64,000 nt of DNA from Monilinia fructicola (Eukaryota > Ascomycota > Leotiomycetes > Helotiales > Sclerotiniaceae). Of the stretch, positions 30,729-42,500 are shown in pieces. Where the stretch lies: assembly GCA_008692225.1 (NCBI GenBank), contig VICG01000003.1, forward strand, positions 1,543,501 through 1,607,500. The letters run 5' to 3'. The stretch's first letter is position 1. Each line of letters opens with the position of its first letter. The position numbers and the translations under genes are program-made. The notes under the pieces were generated by a model, which was given only the letters and a program-made list of their open reading frames with translations, was not told the DNA's origin and made no database searches.

Positions 30729-31221
30729 TATTTACATCATAATTTAGTGTCGTAAGAGATTTGGGATCACAACTTTCAGCGTCATTGTCTTATTCAATAC
30801 TTCTTGTGAAGGCTAAATTCTTAAAATCGTTACCTTGAGATTTTGCGGCGCTAGAAGCGGGTAAGTAGCCCCCATCCATTTGATTTTACTCGTGTGCCAC
30901 TACTTCACTGCGCAAATTTATACGTTCATAGGTTTCACATAAATACTCAATGATTTGGTTGAAGAAAGTCCTTGATTTTTTTTTAGAATATGTAGTAGTC
31001 ACATCCCTCATGCCCGCTTGACTACGCCGGCCAAGTAAGATTATTAGTGTGACCAAGGTTTCGTAGATCAAATCGCCCAGTGCAAAGACCACAAGAATGC
31101 AGATATCCGAAAGCATCACGTTCCTCTAGACGTTAAGGATTTGCCGAGCGAACAGATCTACACATAGAACAACCCACGCGATTGTGAAAAAAATCCAGGT
31201 CCGATATTGCTTTTAAGATAT
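30729..31221. other. RRN7 promoter region
   Basis: About 490 bases between the RRN7 start and the eIF5A stop; it must hold the RRN7 promoter and the eIF5A 3' UTR. The frame at 30886-31119 is not recognised. Confidence 0.5.
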
Positions 31222-32022
31222 TTAACCAGATTTTGGTGCCTCCTTTCCATCGATAGCAAGTTGCTCACCCATGGCAGTGAGAACAATAACGTCTAAAGGA
31301 AGGTCGTGTCAGTAATGTATTGAAAAGTTCATAGACATGTGCTACTTACTGGTGTCCTTCTCGGAGTCGAAAAGGGCACGAATCTTCTGTCCAACTTCTC
31401 CGTCTGGCAACTTAACGTCATCCTTAAGATCACCACCCTCAGACATCAAGGAGAGGAAATCATCATCAGTGATATCGAGCTATTGAGATTTGTTAGCAGA
31501 TGCTTTCGGTATTCCAACCAGATAATCTTACCAATTGGTATTCGATACGGGAAACGTTGGGGACATCCATGTTGTGGGTGGATGGGCAAAGTTCTTCGAG
31601 CTTCTTTTGGGTGAAGATGTCGATGGCGACGAGATGGACCTTGGCGTGACCGTGCTTACCAGTCTTGGAGGTAGACATGTCGACGATCTTGCAAGGGCGG
31701 TTCTTGATGACGACGAATCCGTTCTTTCTCAAGGCAGAACATTGCATGGGGTAGGTGGTGGATGCACCAGCATCGGCAGAATCGAAGGTGTGCTCATGCT
31801 GTTTGGGGAAAAAGGTGGTTAGTTATCAAGTTTCATCGGTATACTTGGCGTCGTCGTCACCGTCGTCGTCGTCGTGGATTTCAGATTTCACACGATATGC
31901 GCCAAAGTAGTTTTTAGCGGGGGGGAAGAGATTATGTGCGGGGTGAAGTTTGACACACAAAAGGGAAGAGATAAAAAATCTTATCTTACTTGAGAGTCAT
32001 CAACTGGGGCTTCTCCAGACAT
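31222..32022 (-). CDS. translation factor eIF5A
   Basis: eIF5A relieves stalled ribosomes (for example at polyproline) and acts in termination. It is the only hypusine-modified protein; the modified Lys lies in [14 protein letters not shown], which is intact. Four exons: 31990-32022 ([11 protein letters not shown]), 31532-31798, 31350-31479 and 31222-31292. All are GT-AG and in phase, giving 166 residues. The start is fixed by the conserved short first exon. The C-terminal OB-fold includes [12 protein letters not shown]. No frameshift. The 5' neighbour is an AT-rich tract. Confidence 0.97.
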
Positions 32023-33700
32023 CTTGAAAAGGTTCGACGAAATTTGGATAGTTGAAAAGAAAAATTGGTCGAGTAGTAATTCGCGATGAATGAGATTGTG
32101 GGATATGAAGAGGGTAGAAAATAAAATCGAGGAAGAAGAGAGAATATAATAATGTGGTGTGTGGAAACTTTAGTAGATAAACTTGTCCCTTAGAGGGGTG
32201 GTCGCTTTTAGCGACCATTAGTTCCATTTTTTTGTAAAAAAAAGTCATGGGTGGAGATTAAATGAACCAATGAAATGAATTTATTTGAGGTTCATTCCTA
32301 TTACGGTAATTGGATAAAATCCAGATGAAAAGGTGGCTGAGAAATCGAGAATGGATGGATCTAATGTATTTGGCTGGGTGTATTTAGATGTGTATATACT
32401 AGGTATATATATGGGTGGATGTATTAGTAGAAAGAGTAAGTGTGTATGAGTGAATAATATTATATGTTAACCTTGGAGGTTGTAAAAGTATATATATACC
32501 TAGGTATATATATATATATGTATTCGGTATAATTCGATGTATATATAATTATCTAGGTATACCTAGGTACTCACCTAGGTATCTATATAAATAGTTAGGT
32601 GAATAAAAAAATATATCTTTTTAAATCGATTAAAATTATTATAAGAGAAGGTACTTTATTTTGTTTTCGAATTATTTAATAGTATATAGGCTTTTTAATA
32701 TAACTAGAGGACTATAGAATCTTTCAAATAGAAATTATATATAATTATTAAACCCGTCGAGCTATATTAATAATACTCGTAGACTCGCTAGATAGATATC
32801 TTAATAAATATCTAAATAGATATTTAAATAGATATAATAAATCTATAAATACTATATAATATAATATAATATAATATAATATAATATAATATAATATAAT
32901 TAAACTATTTATTTTTATAATAAGTTTTAATACTTAAATAACCTTTAATTATTACTTTAATACTCTATAATAAAAGTCTTTGCCTTTCTATCTAGATAAT
33001 CATTATATTGAAGAAAGGAATATAGTATCCATTCGACTATAAACATTAATGAGTGAGAGTAGTTCTAATCTAGAATCTAACTCGAGGTGTTTTTCTATTA
33101 TAATAAGAAAAGAAGTGGCTGAGACGATAAATCATTGATTGATTGATTAATTGATGGGGTACAGTTATCAATCATTATCTATTCAATCAATCAATCCAAA
33201 TCATACCATTCCATACCTATCGGCCGATACAATCAATCAATCAATCATTGGAATATGAATACTCCCTCTCACCTGCAACTTCACTGACAATAACCTCCTT
33301 GACTTCTCTAAATTTACATGGAAGATGAAAGTGATTCATGCTCAGATCTCCTTCTTTAGGAATCCTTTATGTCGTCCCTACAATTAAGGTAACATTTTTG
33401 GTATTTTATGGTTTATTCTCGTGTTTCTGGTTGTTCCTGTTCTTGTTTCGATAACGGCCCCGAAAGCATGGTGCTGAGAATGAGATTTCCCGATAATCTG
33501 GTCTGTTTGATATCGATAAGCTGGAGCTCCCTTTTACTACTTTCTTATTTACCTACGTAGCTGGAGGTTACAGATTACAACAACGGGGAGGAGGAACAGC
33601 TGAATACTCCATTTGAAGCACAGACTTCTCGAAATTCTGTCTTTATATTGGCGCATGGTTAGATCAATGGAATTTACTGCTCTATCTTTCAACCTTCAGG
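32023..33700. other. AT-rich intergenic tract
   Basis: About 1.7 kb between the divergent eIF5A and COG3 genes. The middle (about 32400-33000) is very AT-rich, with TATATA runs, three ACCTAGGT palindromes (32498, 32561, 32573) and an (ATAAT)n array. It resembles RIP-degraded repeat DNA. No gene seen. Confidence 0.55.
32854..32900. repeat. (ATAAT)n array
   Basis: About nine ATAAT units inside the AT-rich tract. Confidence 0.85.
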
Positions 33701-35826
33701 ATGTGGTCATTAGATCGATTATCCGGCCATACAACACCATCTGCCTCTCCACCTCCCCATTAACTAGAAACCCTAATCTACCTCGTCGTCCGAGTCATCT
33801 TTTGCCATCCCCAGCTGGTGGTAGACCCCCTTTCAATCCCCAGATCGTCCTCTCTATCATTAGTCTCCAATGACTCCAATACCTCCTTACTCTCATCAAC
33901 ACGAAGACCCAATGGCTCGAATCTCAAACAGGCTGCTGCACCTCCAAATGTGCCCGATCCTTTAGAGGTTTTAGGGAAGCTATTATACAATGGGGAAGAT
34001 TTAAAATCGCCTTCTGGGAAGGGCCAGAGAGCTACGAATGGAACACCTCCTCCTATAGGACAGGAAGATGATGAGAGTGAATGGGATTTTGGAGGTTTAA
34101 GTCTGCAGGACATTGTTGCTGGAGATCCTTTCGATAATGAGGATGAGCATGTATATAAAGCACAAACACTTGAAGAATGTACGTGCCACCCATTAAATTC
34201 ATTCTGCACACTTACTGATACCTCGATTAGATGAGCGTGATAAAGATAAGTTTGAAGACCTCCACCGATCAATTCGCGCATGCGATGATGTCCTCAACTC
34301 AGTCGAAATAAATCTTACCAGCTTCCAAAATGATCTTGCCATGGTTTCTGCGGAGATTGAAACTCTACAAGCACGTTCGACAGCTTTAAGTGTACGGTTA
34401 GAAAATAGAAAGGTGGTCGAGAACGGACTTGGGCCTATAGTGGAGGAGATCAGTGTCTCCCCAGCTGTCGTCAAGAAGATCGTGGATGGACCTATAGATG
34501 AAGCTTGGGTTCGAGCTTTAGCAGAGGTTGAGAAACGGTCAAAGCAATGGATGCCAAGTCCAAGGAGCAACAGAACATAAAGGGGGTTAATGATCTCAAG
34601 CCTCTACTAGAGAATCTAGTTTCCAAGGTACGGCCTACCATGTCGATCTCGCATACATATATACTGACCTTTACATTCAGGCATTTAGAAAGGATTCGAG
34701 ATTTCCTTGTTGCTCAAGTGAAAGCTTTACGGTCGCCTAATATAAATGCCCAAATTATTCAACAACAACACTTTATTCGTTACAAAGATCTATATGCATT
34801 CTTGCATAGACCCATCCAAAGTTAGCCGAGGAGCTTGGTCAAGCATATATGAATACGATGCGATGGTATTTTCTCAACCAGTTCACACGGTATTCAAAGG
34901 CGTTGGAAAAAGATCAAACTACATGTATTGGACAGACACGATTTGCTCGGATCAGATGATGGATCTCGCAAAGCTACTCTTCTCTCCGCATCAAAACAGC
35001 AGGTCCACCACATGACGCATTCAACCTTGGCCGACGAATTGACCTTCTTAAAACCTCTAACCAAAATGCATTACCTTCATTTCTCGCTGAAGAAGACAAA
35101 CAAACCCACTACATGGAATTCCCCTTCCGGAACTTCAACCTCGCTCTGATTGACAATGCCTCAGCTGAATACTCCTTCCTAACCTCCTTCTTCTCCCCTT
35201 CGCTAACCTACGCCACCATATCCCGCCACTTCAACTACATATTCGAACCCACGTTTGCACTTGGCCAGTCATCACCAAATCGTCCAAAGCATCGTCCACG
35301 ACTCGCACGATTGTCTTGGTCTCCTCCTCTGTGCGCTTGAATCAACATTTTGCATTTTCCCTCCAGCGCGCAAGATTCCCGCCGTAGACCCATATATTAA
35401 CGCAACATCAATGCTCCTCTGGCCCCGGTTCCAACTGACTATGGACATCCATTGCGACTCTGTCCGTACCCTAACTTCTGCCCTTCCAACCGCAAACCTT
35501 CAGCTTCGGAACAAGCTAAACAATCTGCCGCCCCGCACTTTATGACACAGCGATTCGGTCAATTCCTGCAGGGTATTTTGGAGCTAAGCACCGAAGCAGG
35601 AGATGATGAACCTGTAGCAAGTAGCCTAGCAAGACTCAGAAGCGAGATGGAAGCGTTTCTGACAAAGTGTGCGGGCGTCATAGTGGATAAAAGGAAAAAG
35701 GAACGCTTTTTGTTTAATAATTATTCATTGATTTTAACGATTGTTGGGGATGTAGAAGGGAAGTTGGCAGGGGAGCAAAGGGCGCATTTTGAGGGGTTAA
35801 AAAAGGCTTTTGGGGATGCGGTGTGA
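33701..35826 (+). CDS. COG3: conserved oligomeric Golgi complex subunit 3, many frameshifts
   Basis: COG3/Sec34 is a core subunit of the COG tether for retrograde vesicles at the Golgi. The start ATG at 33701 begins MWSLDRLSGHTTPSASPPP. Conserved blocks follow in order but in changing frames: SLSLVSNDSNTSLLSSTRRP, DLHRSIRACDDVLNSVEINL, ERIRDFLVAQVKALRSPNIN, KLAEELGQAYMNTMRWYFLN, DAFNLGRRIDLLKTSNQ, HYMEFPFRNFNLALIDN, VRLNQHFAF, YINATSMLLWPRFQLTMDIH and MTQRFGQFLQGI. One intron is clear (34179-34230) and a second begins at about 34629. I count about ten one-base shifts, for example in C-runs at 33755-33758 and 33838-33841 and the TTT at 34684-34686. I saw no stop codon that is not explained by a shift, which points to assembly errors rather than an old pseudogene. 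Confidence 0.85.
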
Positions 35827-36146
35827 TTCTCGCCCCCCTTTTCGTGCTGGGCTAGAAGCTCTATGAGCGTTGTACACTTAGTGATGGTATTGGTTTGACT
35901 CTTCACCATATTTTATCTGCAGAAAAAACAAAGAACTTTTATTATGATAGGAACAGAGCCGGAAAGAATCTACGCTGTAGAGAACCATGCCCCAACCAAG
36001 CCATCAATTATACCATCTATACTCCATTCCCAATATCCCATAACCCGGACACACAGCCAGTAAGCCCACAAGCAATGTTTTGATAGCCGTCTAGACCTCT
36101 ACCCATATACTCCAGAGTGCCTCGGAGATGGACGGCCAGCGTCTCC
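35827..36146. other. intergenic between convergent genes
   Basis: About 320 bases between the COG3 and RabGAP stops; 3' UTRs. No feature seen. Confidence 0.5.
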
Positions 36147-37454
36147 CTACCCAATTCGACGAGGCAAACAAACATACGATATAACTCCTACCAACACCGC
36201 AATGCCAATAGCCCTCGCAGGCCTCCTGTATTTCCACATCACCTCTAATACCTTATCGCGCTTTGTAGCCCATTGCAACTCTTTTACTTGCTGTGCGAAA
36301 TATCTCTGACCATCTGAAAGGCTCTGTCTTGTGATTTGATCGGGCGAGCGAGCCGTTTTCAGAACGCTGGATGAAGAGATGGTCCTCCAGGAGGGCAAGG
36401 TTTCGGGTGGATGCGCCTGGAATAGTTCGACGGTGTTTGAAATGAGGGACTCAAGATCGAGCGGCTTGGGCAGTTTGGAAAGGATAGAATGCAACATATC
36501 TGCTCGTCGGCCGGAGTTTCGAAAAGCTCTTCGGAGCGCGAGAGAGACGATTTGTGCGAACATGTAGACGGAAAACACGGCCTCTCGGGCCAGGAGGACG
36601 TCGAAAAGCCGGGCTATATCGCCGTATTCCTGTATGTCGTGTGCGTACATGGTAAGGGTGCCGGAGAGGGAAAGAATGGTTTGGTTTGAGAGAGGTGGGC
36701 GCAAAGGGCGGGAGAGACCGTGTTGATGATGGAGGGAATCAAGTTTAGCTGTGCAAAGGAGGGAGAGATGAGAGGCAGCATGAAGTCGCGGATTCGAAGC
36801 ACAGAGAGGCGAGCGACCGATTGGGCGCGACTGGTGGGTGGAGGACGAGGAGGAGTACTTTGGCAGATATCGTGGTAGCCTTGGAAGTAACACAGGTAAG
36901 GGTTGCGACGGAGAACCTCGACTATGAGGTCAGATAGTTCTTCCTTCCTGATGGTCAATCTCTTTCGAGGTCTGGTCTGTGTGATGTTAACTCCTTGTGC
37001 TGTGCCGCATCATTATATTGTCATGATTGTACCATTTGGGTAGTAGATGAAAGATCTATTAACATCCAAAGCAACCTGATACTCATCCCTATGCGTTGGC
37101 AGATCCTCCAGCTCGTTGCATTGCCCTCTGTGTCGCCATAGTCACTGCCGCACCCTAGAAGGAGAGGCCCTATCATGCGCCATTAGTGTCGTGTCGAGTC
37201 CAGAGGGCTGCTCTGGGGAGCTTTGAACGTACATGCTTGACGGCGGAGATCATCTGAAATCAGCCCATCTTGCGACGTTGCCAAATTTCTGATTTTTTCC
37301 AAATCCCTCCATTTACAGGCCTCTAAGATTTCCACTTCCTTCTTTGTAGGTTCTCGTGGTTCTTCGTCTCTGCTGGAATATGAGGGGGAGAGACGAGGTC
37401 CGTGAAATCTGCCGAGGATTCCTCCTTTTTGATGAGTTTCCCATCAGACTCCAT
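36147..37454 (-). CDS. Gyp8/TBC1D20-like RabGAP, with frameshifts
   Basis: TBC-domain GTPase-activating protein for Rab/Ypt GTPases with a C-terminal membrane anchor (IGIAVLVGVISYVCLP), the layout of yeast Gyp8 and human TBC1D20 at the ER. Start ATG at 37454. Exons: 37233-37454, 37033-37169 and 36147-36976. The splice sites join DLRRQA to WPLLLGCGSD and FIYYPN to DQTSKEID. The catalytic motifs are present: RxxxW (RRQAW), the arginine-finger motif VALDVNRSF and the glutamine-finger motif CYFQGYHD. Several one-base shifts interrupt the frame: in exon 1 near 37340-37360, in exon 2 near 37105-37120, and in exon 3 near 36935-36950, 36850-36880, 36680-36700, 36555-36570 and 36500-36510. As in COG3, the residues on both sides stay conserved. 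Confidence 0.8.
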
Positions 37455-37761
37455 CGTATGTATGAAAAGTCAGACGGTCGAATTCTCATGCTACCTACAG
37501 TGCCTAGGTAGCTTATTGCATGGCCGAAGAAGAAATCCGACAAAGGCCCGACGAAGGCATATAAACGGTACGAGGCATCCCTTTCATTGCTCAACTATTT
37601 GACGCCATTAGCGTAAAAATATAGATGAGAAGCGACCTTGATGGTTCTTCAGTCAGGGATTTTTATTCATCCAATCAGTGTCAAGCCTTCAAGCTATCAA
37701 GCTTTCAAGCTACTGTACGTATTAAATTCTAAGTACAAGTATCAAGCTGTCAATAAGAATA

Positions 37762-37802
37762 GAAGAATCCACGGGCCAACTGAACACACTGGCCAACTGA
37801 AC
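37762..37802 (+). repeat. left terminal inverted repeat
   Basis: Contains CCAACTGAACACACTGG followed by a second CCAACTGAAC; pairs with 38722-38760. Confidence 0.8.
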
Positions 37803-38721
37803 AGTCTAACTAATTAGGTCACCGCTTTCAAGCTTCAACCTAAATTTCTACTATTATTCTATTATTATATCAATATTAAATCAAATTATAATAATTATAC
37901 TTTTTAAGTAATATTAAACTAATCTTTATATATTATATAATTAAACTTATTACTTTTTCTTAACTATATTATTCAAATTATATAAAAAACTTAAAAATTA
38001 AAATTAATAATCTTTTTCCTTAAATTAAAAATAGAATATTTTTTGATTTTCTTAAAGCTATTAAATATTATTTTATAGTATTTATATTTAAATAAAATGT
38101 ATAATTATTTAATATAATCGTATAGTATTTTTTATATAATCTTGTTTTTATTTCAAATTTAAATAATTTTTTATATTATATTAAATAAGTTTATTATTAG
38201 TCTATTTATTAAATTAAATTATAATTACTTTTTTTATAAATATATAAAAATATAATTAAAAATATAGTTTTTTATAAATATTAAAAAATCTTTATAGTTT
38301 TTTTTAAAAGAAACTTAATCTTTTAACTTATTCTTTTTTTAAAAAAATTATTATTAATTTTAACTTAATAATTTTAATTTAATAAAATAAAGCTTTATAA
38401 ATATACTTTATAAAAAATTATTTATATACACTTTTTAATTAATTATAGTAAAATTGAAAGATTTGAATATTATATAGTTGTTTTTATATTTAATATTTAT
38501 AGAATTAAATAAATAAATCTATTAAAAAAGCTTTATTATTATAAATTTTAAATTATAAATTATTTTTTAAAGATTTTTTATTAATTATATGAAAAAAAGG
38601 ATATATTATTCAAAGTAGTATTATTATAAAAATATATTATAACAATAATAAAATATTAAAGCTTAAATATACCTTTAAAAATGGAATATTGCCTGTACAT
38701 CACCTAAAAGGGTCCTAGCGC

Positions 38722-38760
38722 GTTCAGTTGGCAGTGTGTTCAGTTGGCCGTGGATCCTTC
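38722..38760 (-). repeat. right terminal inverted repeat
   Basis: Its reverse complement matches the left repeat, with one substitution and two single-base gaps in G runs. Confidence 0.8.
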
Positions 38761-39262
38761 TAATGATCCATCCAAAAAGTCATATTTGAGTTACAACCAA
38801 ACACGTCGTCGATTCCCAAAGTATGTATCACTTCTCACTCATTGGATACTTGGGACTTCATATCTAGAAAAAGGACGGAAAGGATCATCTGGAGTCATAC
38901 ATTTGCTTATTGATATTTCTGGGGTCGACAAAAGGCTGTTCAATCAATCATTCAATCAAATCAGCCTTGTCTATCGAGGCTAAAAGGCTAAAATACAGAA
39001 GAAGTCGCAGCTAGAACCAATATAAATAAGTTCATATACCCATCGCATGTGATAATTTGATACTCATCATGCTTGCACGGCATTTTGGACTCAAGCACGT
39101 ATGGCAATGATAGATGGGCAAATTTATCCTTTTGCACTCATTCGTTCATAATCGGAACTCTGGTATTCTCATGGGCGCACCTGCAACTCGAGATATCAAC
39201 CTTTCTAGATTCCTTCCTATGATCAGAAGGTTTTCCGCAATCAATATCACCCATTCATCATT

Positions 39263-39358
39263 TTTAACCATTTATCATTCATCATCCATCATTCATCTTC
39301 TATCACCCATCTTCCATCACCCATCATCCATCACCCATCACCCATCATCCATCATTTT
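39263..39358. repeat. ATCACCC/ATCATCC repeat
   Basis: Degenerate tandem 7-mers (CATCATC, CACCCAT), about 150-250 bases upstream of the Mms1_N gene. Confidence 0.8.
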
Positions 39359-39511
39359 TGAATACAGTTCAATATAAGATCCCTTCATTTTCTGCTACGT
39401 ATAGTCCCTACCTAGTATCTACTAGGTTTTGCATATACGAGGTACGCTTTTGTCTTTCCTTATTCGGATGACAATTAACCTGGGAAACCAACCCTAACTT
39501 GAATTCTCTCT

Positions 39512-42500
39512 ATGGCGCTTCCACTGCAAACACAAGTGTTCGTTGACGGGCAATGGGTTACCAGGACTATCGATACCCATACACTGCTTCAGCACCACAA
39601 TCGAATGGAGGATATGACAGTTGATAATACGATGGAAACGATACGTCCTCCTGTCCGTGGGATTTTGACCCAAAAATTATCCAAAGTCCGCTGGTACATT
39701 GGATCCTTCCCATTAGGCTTCGAGGACAGGAGTATAAATGATGTAGCGTTCATTGGTGTAAGTAAACACCCTTTTGTTCATCATGCTTTTAGGCTTCTAG
39801 GTTGGCTATCTTTATTGCATGACAGCTTCGCTATGCAGGAAGAACTGATTGACTCTCGCCTCGCTCTCTCTCTCTACCTTGAGTACACGTGAAGATGTTG
39901 ACGATGCGATTTTTGAGCCTGAAACTGGTTTCTTTGCCTTTAACCGTTACATGTGACTTATTTCAGGATTCCAATCTTAAATCTTGCACTAAGAGATGCC
40001 TTATGATAAAAGTATTCGTTTGAGTGATCGCTGACAAGCCCAGGATACATTTGTCGAGATCAGACGATTGGGAGTTGGCCCGCATCTTTATGAAATCATT
40101 CGGAAAGACGACTTTGGTTCTAGAATCCGCAATGCGAGTGTCCTAGGATCACTCGAAGACTATGAAAAGGAGCAAGTTCGCATCAAGGAGGAGCCCGAAG
40201 ATGTTGATATGATCAACACTTCAGCACCACCAGAAGACTCATCATCTTCCACTATAACCCTACCACCTCAGATCCTGGTTTTACAACTTGAAGCAGGTAC
40301 TTCTAGTGATTCGGTCTTCTTGATGCTACACCAATCAAATGACGGATCTTGGAAGTTTATTTCTAGTAGGCGACGACTTTCCAAAGCGATGGATAAGCTT
40401 CAACCTGGAATGCATTTAGCTATTGACCCGAGTTCAAGATACATGGTTATAGGTTGCTCTGAACAATGTTTTACGATTCAAGTTTTCCACACAAGGATGG
40501 AGCTGAATCGTCAATATGCCAACGGCGAGGAGCTCCGATTTGTTGAATCTGAGAGGGTCATCCTCTGTAAAGGGGCAATCTTGAAACTCGAATTTCTTAA
40601 TCCTCCGGATGGATCTGATGATGATATCATCCTACTCCTTATTGTGGCCACCAATGGAAAAATAAGAATGCTACTATATGCATGGAAAGCTGGGGATCAT
40701 TTGTCCACTGTGAAAACTCAAAGTTTCCTCAAAAAGGGCTATCCCTTGAATGATATACCCTTATTAATCATACCATTGCGCTTTGAAGCAGCCTTTATTT
40801 TTGGTAAGCGAACGTGCGATGGCGGTGTACAAGGGCATTTTTGAAGGTGCACCGGAATGTATATATCGATTGGATTCATCCCCAAGGGAGCCCACCGAGC
40901 TTTATCAAGGCTCAGACATACCCTTATGGACAGCCTGGGCTAAAACCAACTCGTCTACCTTATCATACAGCGCAACAGGATGATATATACCTCGCCCGAG
41001 AGGATGGATGGATCTGTCTCCTGGAGGTCAAATATGACAATGAAGATCCTAAGCTTATGCCCTCCCTTACAGACGTTGGTGGAAATGCAATGCAATATTG
41101 GACCAGCTTTTACCTGTATGGACTATTCCCTTGATCCGAATGCTCACCGTCATGGTGATGTACTTGTTTTCTGGGGGCGATGCTAGCATCGGGGGGTACT
41201 TATCTGGTGAGTAGGTCTAGCTCTGTGCGAACTCAATTCTCGTATTCAACAGCTTATAATGAGATTTTACTTAATGAGCCACTGACGTCTATTTTTATAG
41301 AACACAGCACGAAAACAGCCCAATGTAAAGAAAGATACGCAAAACTGGTCACCGGCCATGGACCTTGTAGTGATAAAGAATAACTCGAAGTCTAAATTGA
41401 ACATCGATACCAGGCCTCAGAGCTTCGTTCCCATACCAGATTCGATATTTGTTTGTAGCGGAAAAGGTGCCCAATCGTCGATAACGGAGTTAAGATCTGG
41501 TATTGAAGCTATTCTTGGTTTGGACCTTGAGTTTCATTCTGCGTTACGAAAAGCATGGATTTTACCTTCAGAAGTATACTCAGGTTTGGTTGGTGGTGAT
41601 GATTGGGTATTACTTTCACTCGGGGACAGATCGTCCATTTTACAGATTTCTGTTGACCGGACAAGCGCAGAAGAACTTGACCCAAATCATACCAACTAGA
41701 TTTGAAGAGTCGGACCATTGTGGCTTGCGTCAGTGGCAATCGTGCGATACAAGTCACCGAACAATCTATTATTATCCTGGACTCAGGTAAATGGTACGTA
41801 TTTCGCCTTCTCACATACTGACTCTGATTCTGCGTGATTTGATGGAGATGATGAAATGGACTTACGATTTATGTAGTACCGTTCTCAACGATTTGAATAT
41901 GATGGGCTTCCCTCAAGCCTCATCACTTTCAGCATGCTTCATCAACGATGCTGTCATCTGCGATGAAAAGGTGCTATTTACCACTCATCACAAAGAGAAG
42001 CGCATGCTTCGTATACTTGAAACCCTTTCTGATGATGGTATATCGCCACCACAATATTGTATGCCCCCAAGACAATTAGAAGATGGACTCGAGATGATCC
42101 AGAAGTTACATGCATCGCCATGTACATGCACCCACAATATCCTTCGGAACTTGTAATTGCTGGGCAGAGAAAAGATGGAGAAATTTCTTTGGTATTAATT
42201 ACGGAGAATGAATTTCATTCGATTGTACCCCTAGTCGACATTGAAGGATGTAGCTACGACCTTCGAGCACTGTCTAGTATCATTCTGAAGCCCTCATCAA
42301 CCTCTGATAATTTCACATTACTTTGTGGAACACTGACTGGTCTAGTTATTTCTTTGGATATTGTTACAAGCGAAGGGCGTTTCTATATCCGCGACTCTCG
42401 CTGTGATAGATTTGGAGGTAGTGTGGCAACATTGACAAATGGAGATCAATTGGGCCAATCGAACTTTTTGTTCGTGAACTGCGACGAAAAGATTTTTAAG

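Larger units (their letters stand above)
37760..38762. mobile_element. AT-rich element with terminal inverted repeats (RIP-like)
   Basis: A block of about 1 kb is bounded by inverted repeats of about 40 bases: left 37762-37802, right 38722-38760. They share GAAG(A/G)ATCCACGG and CCAACTGAACACACTG and a second CCAACTGAAC inside. The two ends differ by one substitution and two single-G length differences. Each end abuts a TA, which would fit Tc1/mariner-type insertion at TA. The interior (about 37850-38690) is almost pure A/T with no ORF, as expected for an old copy hit by RIP. No transposase is visible, so it is either non-autonomous or too degraded. Confidence 0.65.
37455..39511. other. intergenic with inverted-repeat element
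   Basis: About 2 kb between divergent genes. It contains the AT-rich element described separately (37760-38762) and an ATCACCC/ATCATCC repeat. No protein-coding gene recognised. Confidence 0.55.
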
